A stretch of 22,936 nt of DNA from contig JAJFHR010000029.1 of the NCBI GenBank assembly GCA_021775515.1, positions 1 through 22,936 of the forward strand. Reading direction: 5' to 3'. The first letter of the stretch is position 1. Each line of letters begins with the position of its first letter. The notes below the pieces were generated by a model. That model was not told the origin of the DNA, did not search any database, and saw only the letters and a list, made by a program, of their open reading frames with translations. The translations under genes and the position numbers were made by a program. Positions 1 through 6,890 of this stretch are shown one piece after another. Source of the DNA: Hyphomicrobiales bacterium (GTDB lineage: Bacteria > Pseudomonadota > Alphaproteobacteria > Rhizobiales > JAJFHR01).

Positions 1-307
1 GTATCAATGAACTGCAACAGTTCGCCTATTGTTTACCCTTGGTGGTTCTAGTTTGCAGGCTCTACCTGCAAATGTTGCTCTTATTTTTGAAAACCTGAAC
101 CCCAGTACTGGTCCTTCTCAGCGAGGCCATTCAGGCGGGTCAATTTTTTCATGATCAACAGTGCATTCATCGCTCTCAAAGCGAAATCACTTAACTCATT
201 ACAAAGTACAAATCTGAACCGCTGTCAATACTATCGTAGCAATTCTTTTAAAAAAGGTGACTATTCACCCACAATTTTTCTGCAAACCCCATTGTTCCAT
301 TTAACTG
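1..307. other. Intergenic stretch, no supported gene
   Basis: No ORF here looks like a known protein. Two perfect short inverted repeats are visible: GAACTG/CAGTTC at 9-23 (3-base loop) and TTTGCAGG/CCTGCAAA at 52-72 (5-base loop). On the minus strand a short open frame ends at TAA 81-83; from its ATG-AAT start it would give about 30 residues including ALLIMKKLTRLNGLAEKDQ, which I do not recognise. A minus-strand TTGACA (223-228) with TGTAAT (198-203) has a 19-base spacer, which is long for a promoter. The stretch could be the 3' untranslated end of the prmC transcript or the start of a different transcription unit. Confidence 0.5.
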
Positions 308-1252
308 TTAACATACCTTAACCGCAGCAACTACGCGCTCGCGGCCCGCCAGATCATATTTTACCGGCTCATCGGGGTCGAGGCGCTCAAATCCGGTGGT
401 CCAAAGCAATTCCAGAACTTTACTTGCCTGGCCATCACCAATTTCCAAAACGAGGATGCCCCGGGGCGTCAGTAATCCAGCCGCCTGGGGAATAATCTTC
501 CGAAACTCATCCAATCCATCCACCCCACCATCAAGAGCTGTTAGCGGCTCATGCAGAGCTACTTCGGGCATAAGACCGGGAATGTCCTGCGATCTGATAT
601 AAGGCGGGTTGGATACGATAATATCAAAGCAGTCTTCAAGTTCTGCTCCCCAGTTCATGCAGGAAAAGCGAGCTCTTGGGCCAACTCCTAGAGCCTGGGC
701 ATTTTTTCTGGCCAGTTCTACCGCGCGGGAATCAATATCAACACCAACACCCGTTGCCGCCTCAACCTCGGATAAAATCGATATAAGCATACAACCGGTA
801 CCGGTTCCCAAATCAAGAATATGGCTGCTGCCTTTTCTGGCGGAAACCTCCCTGGCCTGGTCAATGGCAAGTTCAACGGCGCATTCCGTCTCAGGTCGCG
901 GTATCAGCGTATCCGCACTGACAAAAAACTCCCGGCCCCAAAACTCCCGCGCACCCAACAAATGGGCGAGCGGCAGACGGCGACAACGTTGTTCGACCAG
1001 TTCCACAAAACTACCGGCGATTCGTTTTTCGACCCGCTTTTCCGGATAAGCGATCAGTTCGGCTTCATCTATTTTACATACATGACAAAGCAACACCCTT
1101 GCGTCGAGACCGGCAGTCTCAATTCCTGCTTGTTTCAGGCGCTTGCGCCCATAGGCCTGTAAGTCAGAACGCACCTGCACCAGGCCGGACGCCCCGGTTA
1201 CCTCGTTGCCATTCTGCCGATTGTTTTCTAATTCAGGGCCGGTCTTTGCCAT
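308..1252 (-). CDS. prmC: PrmC, release factor glutamine N5-methyltransferase
   Basis: PrmC (HemK) uses S-adenosylmethionine to methylate the glutamine of the GGQ motif in peptide release factors RF1 and RF2, which speeds peptide release. The class I methyltransferase motif ILDLGTGTGC sits near residues 145-154. The hallmark NPPY motif that holds the target glutamine, in the context VSNPPYIRSQDIPGL, is near 215-218. An N-terminal helical domain precedes them (LDARVLLCHV). The frame extends upstream to a TTG at 1282; I chose the ATG at 1252 (314 residues), although the family is usually about 280-290, so the true start could be later still. The gene starts 15 bases after the stop of the DUF1330-like gene and is probably cotranscribed with it. 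Its natural partner prfA lies about 1.2 kb away, separated by two genes. Confidence 0.95.
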   Translation of the reverse strand: MAKTGPELENNRQNGNEVTGASGLVQVRSDLQAYGRKRLKQAGIETAGLDARVLLCHVCKIDEAELIAYPEKRVEKRIAGSFVELVEQRCRRLPLAHLLGAREFWGREFFVSADTLIPRPETECAVELAIDQAREVSARKGSSHILDLGTGTGCMLISILSEVEAATGVGVDIDSRAVELARKNAQALGVGPRARFSCMNWGAELEDCFDIIVSNPPYIRSQDIPGLMPEVALHEPLTALDGGVDGLDEFRKIIPQAAGLLTPRGILVLEIGDGQASKVLELLWTTGFERLDPDEPVKYDLAGRERVVAAVKVC

Positions 1253-1266
1253 GTCCGATCCAAATT

Positions 1267-1737
1267 TTATTGAGGTGTGCAAATCAATACCTTCTGTCGT
1301 TCACACGCTGCGCTACGATGAATGAAGACAGATCTGTATGCCGAATCTTCATATAACTCCAGTGCCGCTATCGTATTGGGATATTCTCCAACAGCGACAA
1401 CTGACCAGTCCTCATCCTTACCAATAAATGTTGCCTCGAAAGGAGCAAGCAGTAAAAATTTCCCGCCAACTTTGCCAACCGCTGGAATGCTGACCTTTGC
1501 ATATAGATCAAACGCCTCCTCGCCTGTTACCGGCATCTGCTCCAGCAAACTATGCCGGGGATAACATGAACTATCCCTGATTTTAAAGAAATTAATAAAC
1601 GTAACCGGCTTATCTTCCCGGCGGGATACAACATGCCTCCATTGCTGGCGTGTTGGTGACGAGCCATCTTCACCGTCTCCATACCATTCGATCAGTTGAT
1701 CCACCCTTCTTACTAATTTTCCGTTGATATCCATCAT
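1267..1737 (-). CDS. DUF1330-like small protein, divergent from a TetR regulator
   Basis: This 156-residue protein has a C-terminal part resembling DUF1330 / dimeric alpha-beta barrel proteins: a beta strand at VTFINFFKIRD, GGKFLLLAPFEATFIG, then a WSVVAVGEYPNTIAALELYED stretch and a final R...QKVLIC strand. The first 45 or so residues are an extension not typical of the short family members. No enzymatic function is established for this family, so none is claimed. The start is ATG-ATG at 1737/1734 with AGAGG just upstream; the second ATG has the better spacing. A strong promoter (TTGACA, 17 bases, TATTTT) lies in the gap shared with the TetR gene and is covered by two palindromes, so repression by that regulator is the likely control. 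prmC follows at once and may be read from the same message. Confidence 0.7.
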   Translation of the reverse strand: MMDINGKLVRRVDQLIEWYGDGEDGSSPTRQQWRHVVSRREDKPVTFINFFKIRDSSCYPRHSLLEQMPVTGEEAFDLYAKVSIPAVGKVGGKFLLLAPFEATFIGKDEDWSVVAVGEYPNTIAALELYEDSAYRSVFIHRSAACERQKVLICTPQ

Positions 1738-1751
1738 CTGCCTCTGCTATT

Positions 1752-1767
1752 TTTGACACATGTAAAA
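1752..1767. promoter_or_regulatory. Putative TetR operator, imperfect copy
   Basis: TTTGACACATGTAAAA differs at two positions from the perfect palindrome at 1778-1793. The centres are 26 bases apart, between two and three helical turns. It overlaps the -10 box of the DUF1330-like gene and a TTGACA (1753-1758) that could be the -35 of the TetR gene. Confidence 0.5.
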
Positions 1768-1792
1768 TATGAGGTAGTTTGACACGTGTCAA
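1764..1792 (-). promoter_or_regulatory. Promoter of the DUF1330-like gene
   Basis: On the minus strand a perfect TTGACA (1792-1787) is followed after 17 bases by TATTTT (1769-1764). The predicted transcript start near 1757 leaves about 20 bases to the ATG at 1737, with AGAGG between. The -35 box lies inside one palindrome and the -10 box inside the other. Confidence 0.6.
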
Positions 1793-1793
1793 A
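1778..1793. promoter_or_regulatory. Putative TetR operator, perfect 16-base palindrome
   Basis: TTTGACACGTGTCAAA is a perfect inverted repeat in the 48-base gap between the divergent TetR and DUF1330-like genes, a usual place for a TetR-family operator. It spans the -35 box of the minus-strand promoter and the proposed GTG start codon (1786) of the regulator, so occupancy would block both genes. Confidence 0.6.
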
Positions 1794-2373
1794 TTTGAGC
1801 CGATCTCAAAAATCGCACGAGGAAATTCTCGACGCCGCCTGGACTCTTATTTCGCGGCGGGGGGCGGATATTTCCATTGCCGAAATCGCTCAAGCGGTGG
1901 GCATGACCCGGCAATCAATTTACGTGCATTTTGGCTCGCGCGGCGGTTTGCTAATCGCTCTGGTCCGCCGGACCGATGCCCGTGAACGGATTTTTGAAAA
2001 TTTCGCTGAAGCTCTCAAGGAACCCGATGCCTTAAAACGTCTCAATTCCTGCCTCAATGTCTGGTTGAATTTTGTCACCGTCATTCATCCGGTGGCGCGC
2101 GATCTCATTCGCCTGAAATCCCGCGATACAGACGCCCGAAACGCCTGGGAAGACAGAATGCGGGATGCCCACAATCTCTTCGAACAACTGGTCACCACAT
2201 TTGCAGATGAGCAGGTTCTAAAGCCCTGCTGGACGATTCAACAGGCGGCGGATTATCTCTGGGCTAATTGTTCGGTCCAGACCTGGGAACTCCTGATTGT
2301 CGAAAGAGGCTGGAGCCACGATCAGGCCGCGGAGAACATTTGCCGGTCCATGGCGCAGGTTCTATTGAAATAG
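1786..2373 (+). CDS. TetR/AcrR family transcriptional regulator
   Basis: This is a 195-residue regulator with an N-terminal TetR helix-turn-helix: HEEILDAAWTLISRRGADISI, then AEIAQAVGMTRQSIYVHFGSR, roughly residues 11-55. The remainder is the helical ligand-binding and dimerisation part, where no ligand can be inferred. The start is a GTG inside a perfect palindrome, with GAGG 11 bases upstream. A TTGACA/TAGTTT pair (1753-1780) would place the transcript start almost on the GTG, so the message could be leaderless. The gene is divergent from the DUF1330-like gene and together they separate prfA from prmC. Autoregulation and control of the neighbour are inferred from the palindromes. The family call is secure. 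Confidence 0.9.
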   Translation: MSNLSRSQKSHEEILDAAWTLISRRGADISIAEIAQAVGMTRQSIYVHFGSRGGLLIALVRRTDARERIFENFAEALKEPDALKRLNSCLNVWLNFVTVIHPVARDLIRLKSRDTDARNAWEDRMRDAHNLFEQLVTTFADEQVLKPCWTIQQAADYLWANCSVQTWELLIVERGWSHDQAAENICRSMAQVLLK

Positions 2374-2378
2374 AGCTG

Positions 2379-2400
2379 ATCCTGCGCTGGGGCGCGGGAT
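2379..2400. terminator. Convergent hairpin between TetR gene and prfA
   Basis: ATCCTGCGC and GCGCGGGAT form a nine-pair stem (one G-U) with a four-base loop, lying between the convergent stops of the TetR gene (2373) and prfA (2412). On the plus strand it is followed by GTTCATTT, a weak T-rich tail. It probably ends transcription from one or both sides. Confidence 0.5.
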
Positions 2401-2411
2401 GTTCATTTCAA

Positions 2412-3488
2412 CTAAGCCTCATCAAGAGCAGCGAGTTGGGCGGCCTGATGATCGGTAATCAACGCCTCGATTAATTCATCAAGACCGTCACCGGCAATAA
2501 TCCGGTCGAGTTTATATAAGGTCAAATTTATGCGATGATCGCTGACCCGCCCTTGAGGATAGTTGTAGGTGCGAATACGTTCCGATCTGTCTCCCGAACC
2601 GACCTGCCCCTTGCGGCTTGCTGCCCGCTCATCATCCAGCCGCTGGCGCTCCTGCTCATATAGCCGCGAGCGCAAAACCTTCATCGCTTTGGCGCGGTTT
2701 TTGTGTTGTGACTTTTCATCCTGCTGCGTGACCACTAACCCGGTCGGAAGGTGAGTAATGCGCACCGCACTATCCGTCGTGTTTACCGACTGTCCGCCGG
2801 GGCCGCTGGCACGATAAACATCAACGCGGATATCTTTATCCTCAATTTCCATATCCACTTCCTCAGCTTCAGGAAGCACCGCAACGGTGGCTGCCGAGGT
2901 ATGAATGCGCCCACTGGATTCTGTCTCCGGCACACGCTGCACGCGGTGGACACCGCTTTCAAATTTGAGTTTGGCGAATGCCCCCTTGCCGTTAATGGTC
3001 GCGATAATTTCCTTATATCCCCCCATATCAGCATCACTGGCCGACAATATCTCAATTTTCCACCCCATTAAATCAGCATAACGATGGTACATGCGGAACA
3101 GATCACCGGCAAAAAGAGCGGCTTCATCGCCCCCGGTGCCCGCCCGCACCTCAATGATGACATTTTTATTATCAGCATCGTCTTTTGGCAGAAGAAGAAT
3201 TTTCACCTCCTTCTCAAGTTCTTCCAATCGCTGATTATTCTCGATAACTTCCTGTTTAGCCAGTTCCAGCATTTCCTCATCGCTGTCTTGGTCGCTAAGG
3301 ATCTCCTGCAAACCGCCCTGCTCTTCCAGTGTGCTCTGCAATTCGCGAATAACCGCAACCACCGGATTGAGGTCGGCATATTCTTTCGAAAGCCTGACAA
3401 AATCATCCGGATCAGGAGAGGCAGACATTTCTGCCTCAATTGCTTCATGCCGGCTTAAAAGCCGATTAAGTTTATCGCTATCAATCAT
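2412..3488 (-). CDS. prfA: Peptide chain release factor 1
   Basis: RF1 reads the stop codons UAA and UAG in the ribosomal A site and triggers release of the finished peptide. The protein is 358 residues, the normal length. The catalytic GGQ is at 231-233 in RASGPGGQSVNTTDSAVRITH. The stop-codon recognition tripeptide has the RF1 form P-x-T, here PET at 187-189 (VPETESSGRIHTSA), where many RF1 proteins have PAT; RF2 would carry SPF. The ATG at 3488 has GGAA a few bases upstream. The gene is the last of a leftward run after lysC, ptsP and the HTH/membrane gene. Its modification enzyme gene prmC usually follows directly, but here two unrelated genes intervene. Confidence 0.97.
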   Translation of the reverse strand: MIDSDKLNRLLSRHEAIEAEMSASPDPDDFVRLSKEYADLNPVVAVIRELQSTLEEQGGLQEILSDQDSDEEMLELAKQEVIENNQRLEELEKEVKILLLPKDDADNKNVIIEVRAGTGGDEAALFAGDLFRMYHRYADLMGWKIEILSASDADMGGYKEIIATINGKGAFAKLKFESGVHRVQRVPETESSGRIHTSAATVAVLPEAEEVDMEIEDKDIRVDVYRASGPGGQSVNTTDSAVRITHLPTGLVVTQQDEKSQHKNRAKAMKVLRSRLYEQERQRLDDERAASRKGQVGSGDRSERIRTYNYPQGRVSDHRINLTLYKLDRIIAGDGLDELIEALITDHQAAQLAALDEA

Positions 3489-3541
3489 CAGAATTCCAAA
3501 ATACCGGTCAAGGTGCGCTTATAGACCAGATTGGCGATTTG

Positions 3542-3562
3542 AAACACACTCTTGGTGTGTTT
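3542..3562. terminator. Perfect hairpin in the prfA upstream gap
   Basis: AAACACAC and GTGTGTTT form an eight-pair stem with a five-base loop in the 127-base gap between the HTH gene (stop at 3616) and prfA (start 3488). There is no clear T tract in the leftward direction. It could be a weak terminator, a processing site or a leader structure of prfA. Confidence 0.3.
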
Positions 3563-3615
3563 TCGGCAAGAAGAGCCTGTACCAGGCCTACTCAGTGGGA
3601 TTTGGTCAATCAGAA

Positions 3616-4452
3616 TCAACCAGGTTTTTGAGACTTTTGCGCTTTGTTTTCATCAACCGCTACGGCTGCATCAAGTTCCGCTTCTATTTCTGTACGGCTT
3701 TTAGGTGCAATTGAAATTGCCTCAGGATTCAAGGCCGCAGCTAAATCAATTACGCGAATTCGAACACTGCCTTCACCCAATACCGTTTGTTGAACAGGAC
3801 GAATGGATGAAGTTATAATTGGATCTCCCTCTTCCAGTTTGGCAATTTTTTCACCGCTATCAACGCCTGCCAAACTTTCATCTTGTTTTCCGACAAAAAT
3901 CGTGGAAACTCTTTTCCTGTCCGATGAACCTGTTGACGCTACCTTGCTGCTCACTCCGTCCGGTGAGGAAGGTCCGGAATTAAACCAGACACCGCCGCCA
4001 ATAACCACTGCCAAAAGAAGTCCCGTCGCCAGGGTAAATGGTTTGCCCCTGGCACGCATCGCTGGCCATAAGGCAACAATATTTCCCGGGCCTCTCTTCT
4101 GGGCTTCCAGCATTGCTGGCATAATGCCGTGATAATGTTCAACCAAAGGGCCGGGATCAAATTCAAGATATTCGGCATATCGGCCAAGCACGGTGAAAAA
4201 ATTTGCGGCGCGCGGAAATTCAGCATCCACCCCTTCTTCGATTGCCCACAAATAGCGTTCTCTCACCTTCAGTTCAGCTGCTACTTCATCAAGTTCCAGG
4301 CCGCGAGATATGCGTTCAAGTTTTAAATACCAGCCAGCATGGGCGGCCGGAAAACGCTGCGAATCCGGTGGCTGTTTAGGGTGTATATTAACCTGAGCTA
4401 GAGCGTCAAAAGACGACTTTTCATTCATCCCGGCGGGCCGTTCGATAATCAA
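3616..4452 (-). CDS. RodZ-like helix-turn-helix protein with one membrane segment
   Basis: This 278-residue protein has a RodZ-type N-terminal HTH domain at about 41-108 (WYLKLERISRGLELDEVAAE, LKVRERYLWAIEEG, FFTVLGRYAEYLEFDP). A basic stretch (RARGKP) leads into one hydrophobic segment at about 138-157, and a low-complexity, probably periplasmic tail follows. This is the layout of cytoskeletal RodZ, but the tail lacks features I can tie to RodZ, so its role in cell shape is not shown. The frame starts with TTG at 4452; an ATG at 4428 (MNEKSSFD) is an alternative, and neither has a well-placed ribosome site. It sits between ptsP and prfA, 85 bases after ptsP. A 14-base palindrome lies about 46 bases upstream of the TTG start. 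Confidence 0.75.
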   Translation of the reverse strand: MIIERPAGMNEKSSFDALAQVNIHPKQPPDSQRFPAAHAGWYLKLERISRGLELDEVAAELKVRERYLWAIEEGVDAEFPRAANFFTVLGRYAEYLEFDPGPLVEHYHGIMPAMLEAQKRGPGNIVALWPAMRARGKPFTLATGLLLAVVIGGGVWFNSGPSSPDGVSSKVASTGSSDRKRVSTIFVGKQDESLAGVDSGEKIAKLEEGDPIITSSIRPVQQTVLGEGSVRIRVIDLAAALNPEAISIAPKSRTEIEAELDAAVAVDENKAQKSQKPG

Positions 4453-4497
4453 GAGGCTGACAACAAACTTATCTCCTGAAAATCTGATTTGGCAATA

Positions 4498-4511
4498 TGT
4501 GAAATTTCACA
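4498..4511. promoter_or_regulatory. 14-base palindrome upstream of the HTH/membrane gene
   Basis: TGTGAAATTTCACA is a perfect inverted repeat in the short gap between ptsP and the RodZ-like gene. It has the spacing of FNR/FixK-type sites (five, four, five) with CRP-like half sites (TGTGA/TCACA). Which protein binds it, if any, is unknown. Confidence 0.4.
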
Positions 4512-4537
4512 ATATACCCGGCACCTGCCTTCCCACT

Positions 4538-6802
4538 TTAAAGAGGAATTTCATACCTGAGCGCAAAGGCTTCGAGATCTGGCCGCAGGGACTTTGAAGA
4601 ATCATCCAATCTCGGCATCAACTCCTGCTCCAGCGCTGATGCATCCAGGCTAAGCACCATGTCCTTAACCGGCCCGATTGATGATGCAGACATTGAAATG
4701 TTACGAAACCCGATCCCTATAAGCGCCATGGCCTCGATCGGATTTCCGGCCATTTCACCACACAAAGACAGCGGAATTTCGTGCACATGGCACTCGACCA
4801 CGATCTGGTGCAAAATTTTAAGGAAAGCTGGACTTAACGTATCATAACGCCCAGTCAGCCGCGGGCTTGCGCGATCACTGGCAAACAGAAACTGCAGTAA
4901 ATCATTACTGCCAACTGATATAAAATCTACATGTTTTGCCAGCGCAGAAATTTGCCAAATCAACGAAGGAACTTCCAGCATCACCCCGATTTTGATTGAC
5001 GAGGGAAGTTCATAGCCGTGCCGCGTCAAAAACAGAATTTCCTTTTCTACCAGTTCGCGGGCGCGGATAACCTCATCGGTTTCACTTACCATTGGAAACA
5101 TCAGGTCTAATTCTTCACCCCCGCCCGCACGCAACAATGCTCTCAATTGCGAGCGTAACAAAGCCGGCCGGTCAAGCGACATGCGTATCGCCCGCCATCC
5201 AAGCGCCGGGTTTTCCTCTTCTGCCTGATTCATATAGGAAATAACTTTATCCCCACCAATATCCAGCGACCGGAACACCACCCGGCGCATTTTGGCGGCA
5301 TCAAGCACGGAGCGGTAAACCGCAGCCTGTTCATCCAATCTGGGGAATTTCGAGGCGATCATGAACTGAAACTCGGTCCTGAACAAGCCGATACCATCGG
5401 CACCGGACTCGTCAAGATGATCGATATCAACCAGCAACCCTGCGTTCATGTAAAGCTGAATGCGATGTTTGTCCAAAGTGATGGCGTGTTTGTCTCGAAG
5501 CTTGGCATATTGGGCTTCACGCCGGGCGATAAACTTGAGCTTTTCGGCATAGGATGCCTCGATATCGCGCGACGGCCTGACGTAAAGCTCTCCGAGATCA
5601 CCATCGACAATGATCGGATCGGCACTATCAACGAGTTGAAGAACGTTCTCCGCCCGGCCTATCATGGGAAGCCCCAGGGCCCGGGCGACAATTGCCACAT
5701 GACTGGTCGCACCGCCCTCTTCCAACACCAGCCCGCGCACGCGATCGCGATCATAATCGAGCAAATCGGCCGGGCCCATATTGCGGGCAAAAATAATGGC
5801 GTCTTCCGGCAGATCTTCCGCCGATGCCGTTGCCGGACGCCCGGCAAGAATGCGCAGCAGCCGATTGGTCAGGTCATCAAAGTCATGCAGACGATCCCGC
5901 AGATAGGGGTCGGGTTGGCGCAGCAATCTTGCCAACGTATCATTCTGCACGCGCTCGACCGCGGCCTCTGCGGTCAGGCCGGTTGAAATTGCCTCCTCGA
6001 TTTTGCGCACCCATCCCCGGTCATAGGCGTACATTCTGTAGACTTCGAGAATATCGCGATGTTCGCCACCTCGAACAATATCCGAATCATGCATCATTTT
6101 CTCAACGGCTTCGCGTAACGAAATGATTGCAGCATCCAGCCGCTGCTGTTCAACGGAAGTATCATCCGCGATCAGCTTTTCTACATTGACTCTTGGCTCA
6201 TGAAAAACCGCATGCCCGATCGCAATACCCTTGGCCAGAGAGGTTGCCTTTAGGTGAATGGAAGACACCAGCCCGAGCTTAGGCTCATCCCCCTCATCAG
6301 TAGCGGCCATACCTTCGGCAATAATCATTTCCGCAAGTACCATCGCGGTGATTTGCAGTGCCTCTACTTCTTCTTCACTGTATGTGCGCTGGGTTCTGTT
6401 TTGCACCACCAGAACACCCAATGTTCGGCCAAGGCGCAATATCGGCACGCCGAGAAACGAACTGTAGGCTTCTTCGCCGGTTTCCGGACGGTAGGCAAAC
6501 GCCGGGTGGGATTGCGCATCAGGCAAATTTAGCGTCTCGGCCTCAGCCGCAATATGTCCGACGAGACCTTCACCAACGTTGAGGATGGTTTTATGTACCG
6601 AGGAAGGGTTGAGACCTTCGGTGGCAAACAGCTCAAGTTGAAGACCCGGGCGCACAAGATAGATTGAACACACCTCCGCAACCATATTTGCAGCGATCGA
6701 GACAGCAACTTTTTCAAGACGCTTTTGTGCACTTTCCGGCTCCGCCATGACCTCGCGCAGCCGCCGGAGAAGGACACGCGGGCCACCAACGGAAATTGCC
6801 AT
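4538..6802 (-). CDS. ptsP: PtsP, phosphoenolpyruvate-protein phosphotransferase of the nitrogen PTS
   Basis: Enzyme I-Ntr takes phosphate from phosphoenolpyruvate and passes it to the NPr protein and on to EIIA-Ntr, a regulatory relay linked to nitrogen and potassium status. The protein is 754 residues: an N-terminal GAF domain (about 20-160), the HPr-binding and phosphohistidine domain with the active His at 368 in EEGGATSHVAIVARALGLPM, then the PEP-binding barrel (FRTEFQFM, LDIGGDK, IGVMLEVPSL, SVGSNDLLQF, and LCGEMAGNP with the catalytic cysteine). The presence of GAF separates it from sugar-PTS enzyme I. The ATG at 6802 has GGAGG about ten bases upstream. It follows lysC after an 88-base gap on the same strand, the order usual in alphaproteobacteria. 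Confidence 0.97.
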   Translation of the reverse strand: MAISVGGPRVLLRRLREVMAEPESAQKRLEKVAVSIAANMVAEVCSIYLVRPGLQLELFATEGLNPSSVHKTILNVGEGLVGHIAAEAETLNLPDAQSHPAFAYRPETGEEAYSSFLGVPILRLGRTLGVLVVQNRTQRTYSEEEVEALQITAMVLAEMIIAEGMAATDEGDEPKLGLVSSIHLKATSLAKGIAIGHAVFHEPRVNVEKLIADDTSVEQQRLDAAIISLREAVEKMMHDSDIVRGGEHRDILEVYRMYAYDRGWVRKIEEAISTGLTAEAAVERVQNDTLARLLRQPDPYLRDRLHDFDDLTNRLLRILAGRPATASAEDLPEDAIIFARNMGPADLLDYDRDRVRGLVLEEGGATSHVAIVARALGLPMIGRAENVLQLVDSADPIIVDGDLGELYVRPSRDIEASYAEKLKFIARREAQYAKLRDKHAITLDKHRIQLYMNAGLLVDIDHLDESGADGIGLFRTEFQFMIASKFPRLDEQAAVYRSVLDAAKMRRVVFRSLDIGGDKVISYMNQAEEENPALGWRAIRMSLDRPALLRSQLRALLRAGGGEELDLMFPMVSETDEVIRARELVEKEILFLTRHGYELPSSIKIGVMLEVPSLIWQISALAKHVDFISVGSNDLLQFLFASDRASPRLTGRYDTLSPAFLKILHQIVVECHVHEIPLSLCGEMAGNPIEAMALIGIGFRNISMSASSIGPVKDMVLSLDASALEQELMPRLDDSSKSLRPDLEAFALRYEIPL

Positions 6803-6890
6803 TAGCCTGTGTCCTCCATGCGGGTCCCAATCCAGCGTTTTATCACGCCAAAAAATTGAGACTTAATTCGCATTCGCCAAATCACGGAAG

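Noticed and set aside
187..228. Minus-strand promoter TTGACA/TGTAAT in the left gap
   Set aside because: The spacer is 19 bases and no convincing gene follows, so it was mentioned but not listed as a promoter.
609..1049. Long plus-strand frames opposite prmC, and similar frames opposite prfA, ptsP, the RodZ-like gene and argJ
   Set aside because: All lie antisense to well-supported genes and have compositions typical of shadow frames, with no recognisable domain.
4498..4511. CRP binding site
   Set aside because: The half sites match CRP but the spacing is four rather than six bases, so it is reported only as a palindrome of unknown binder.
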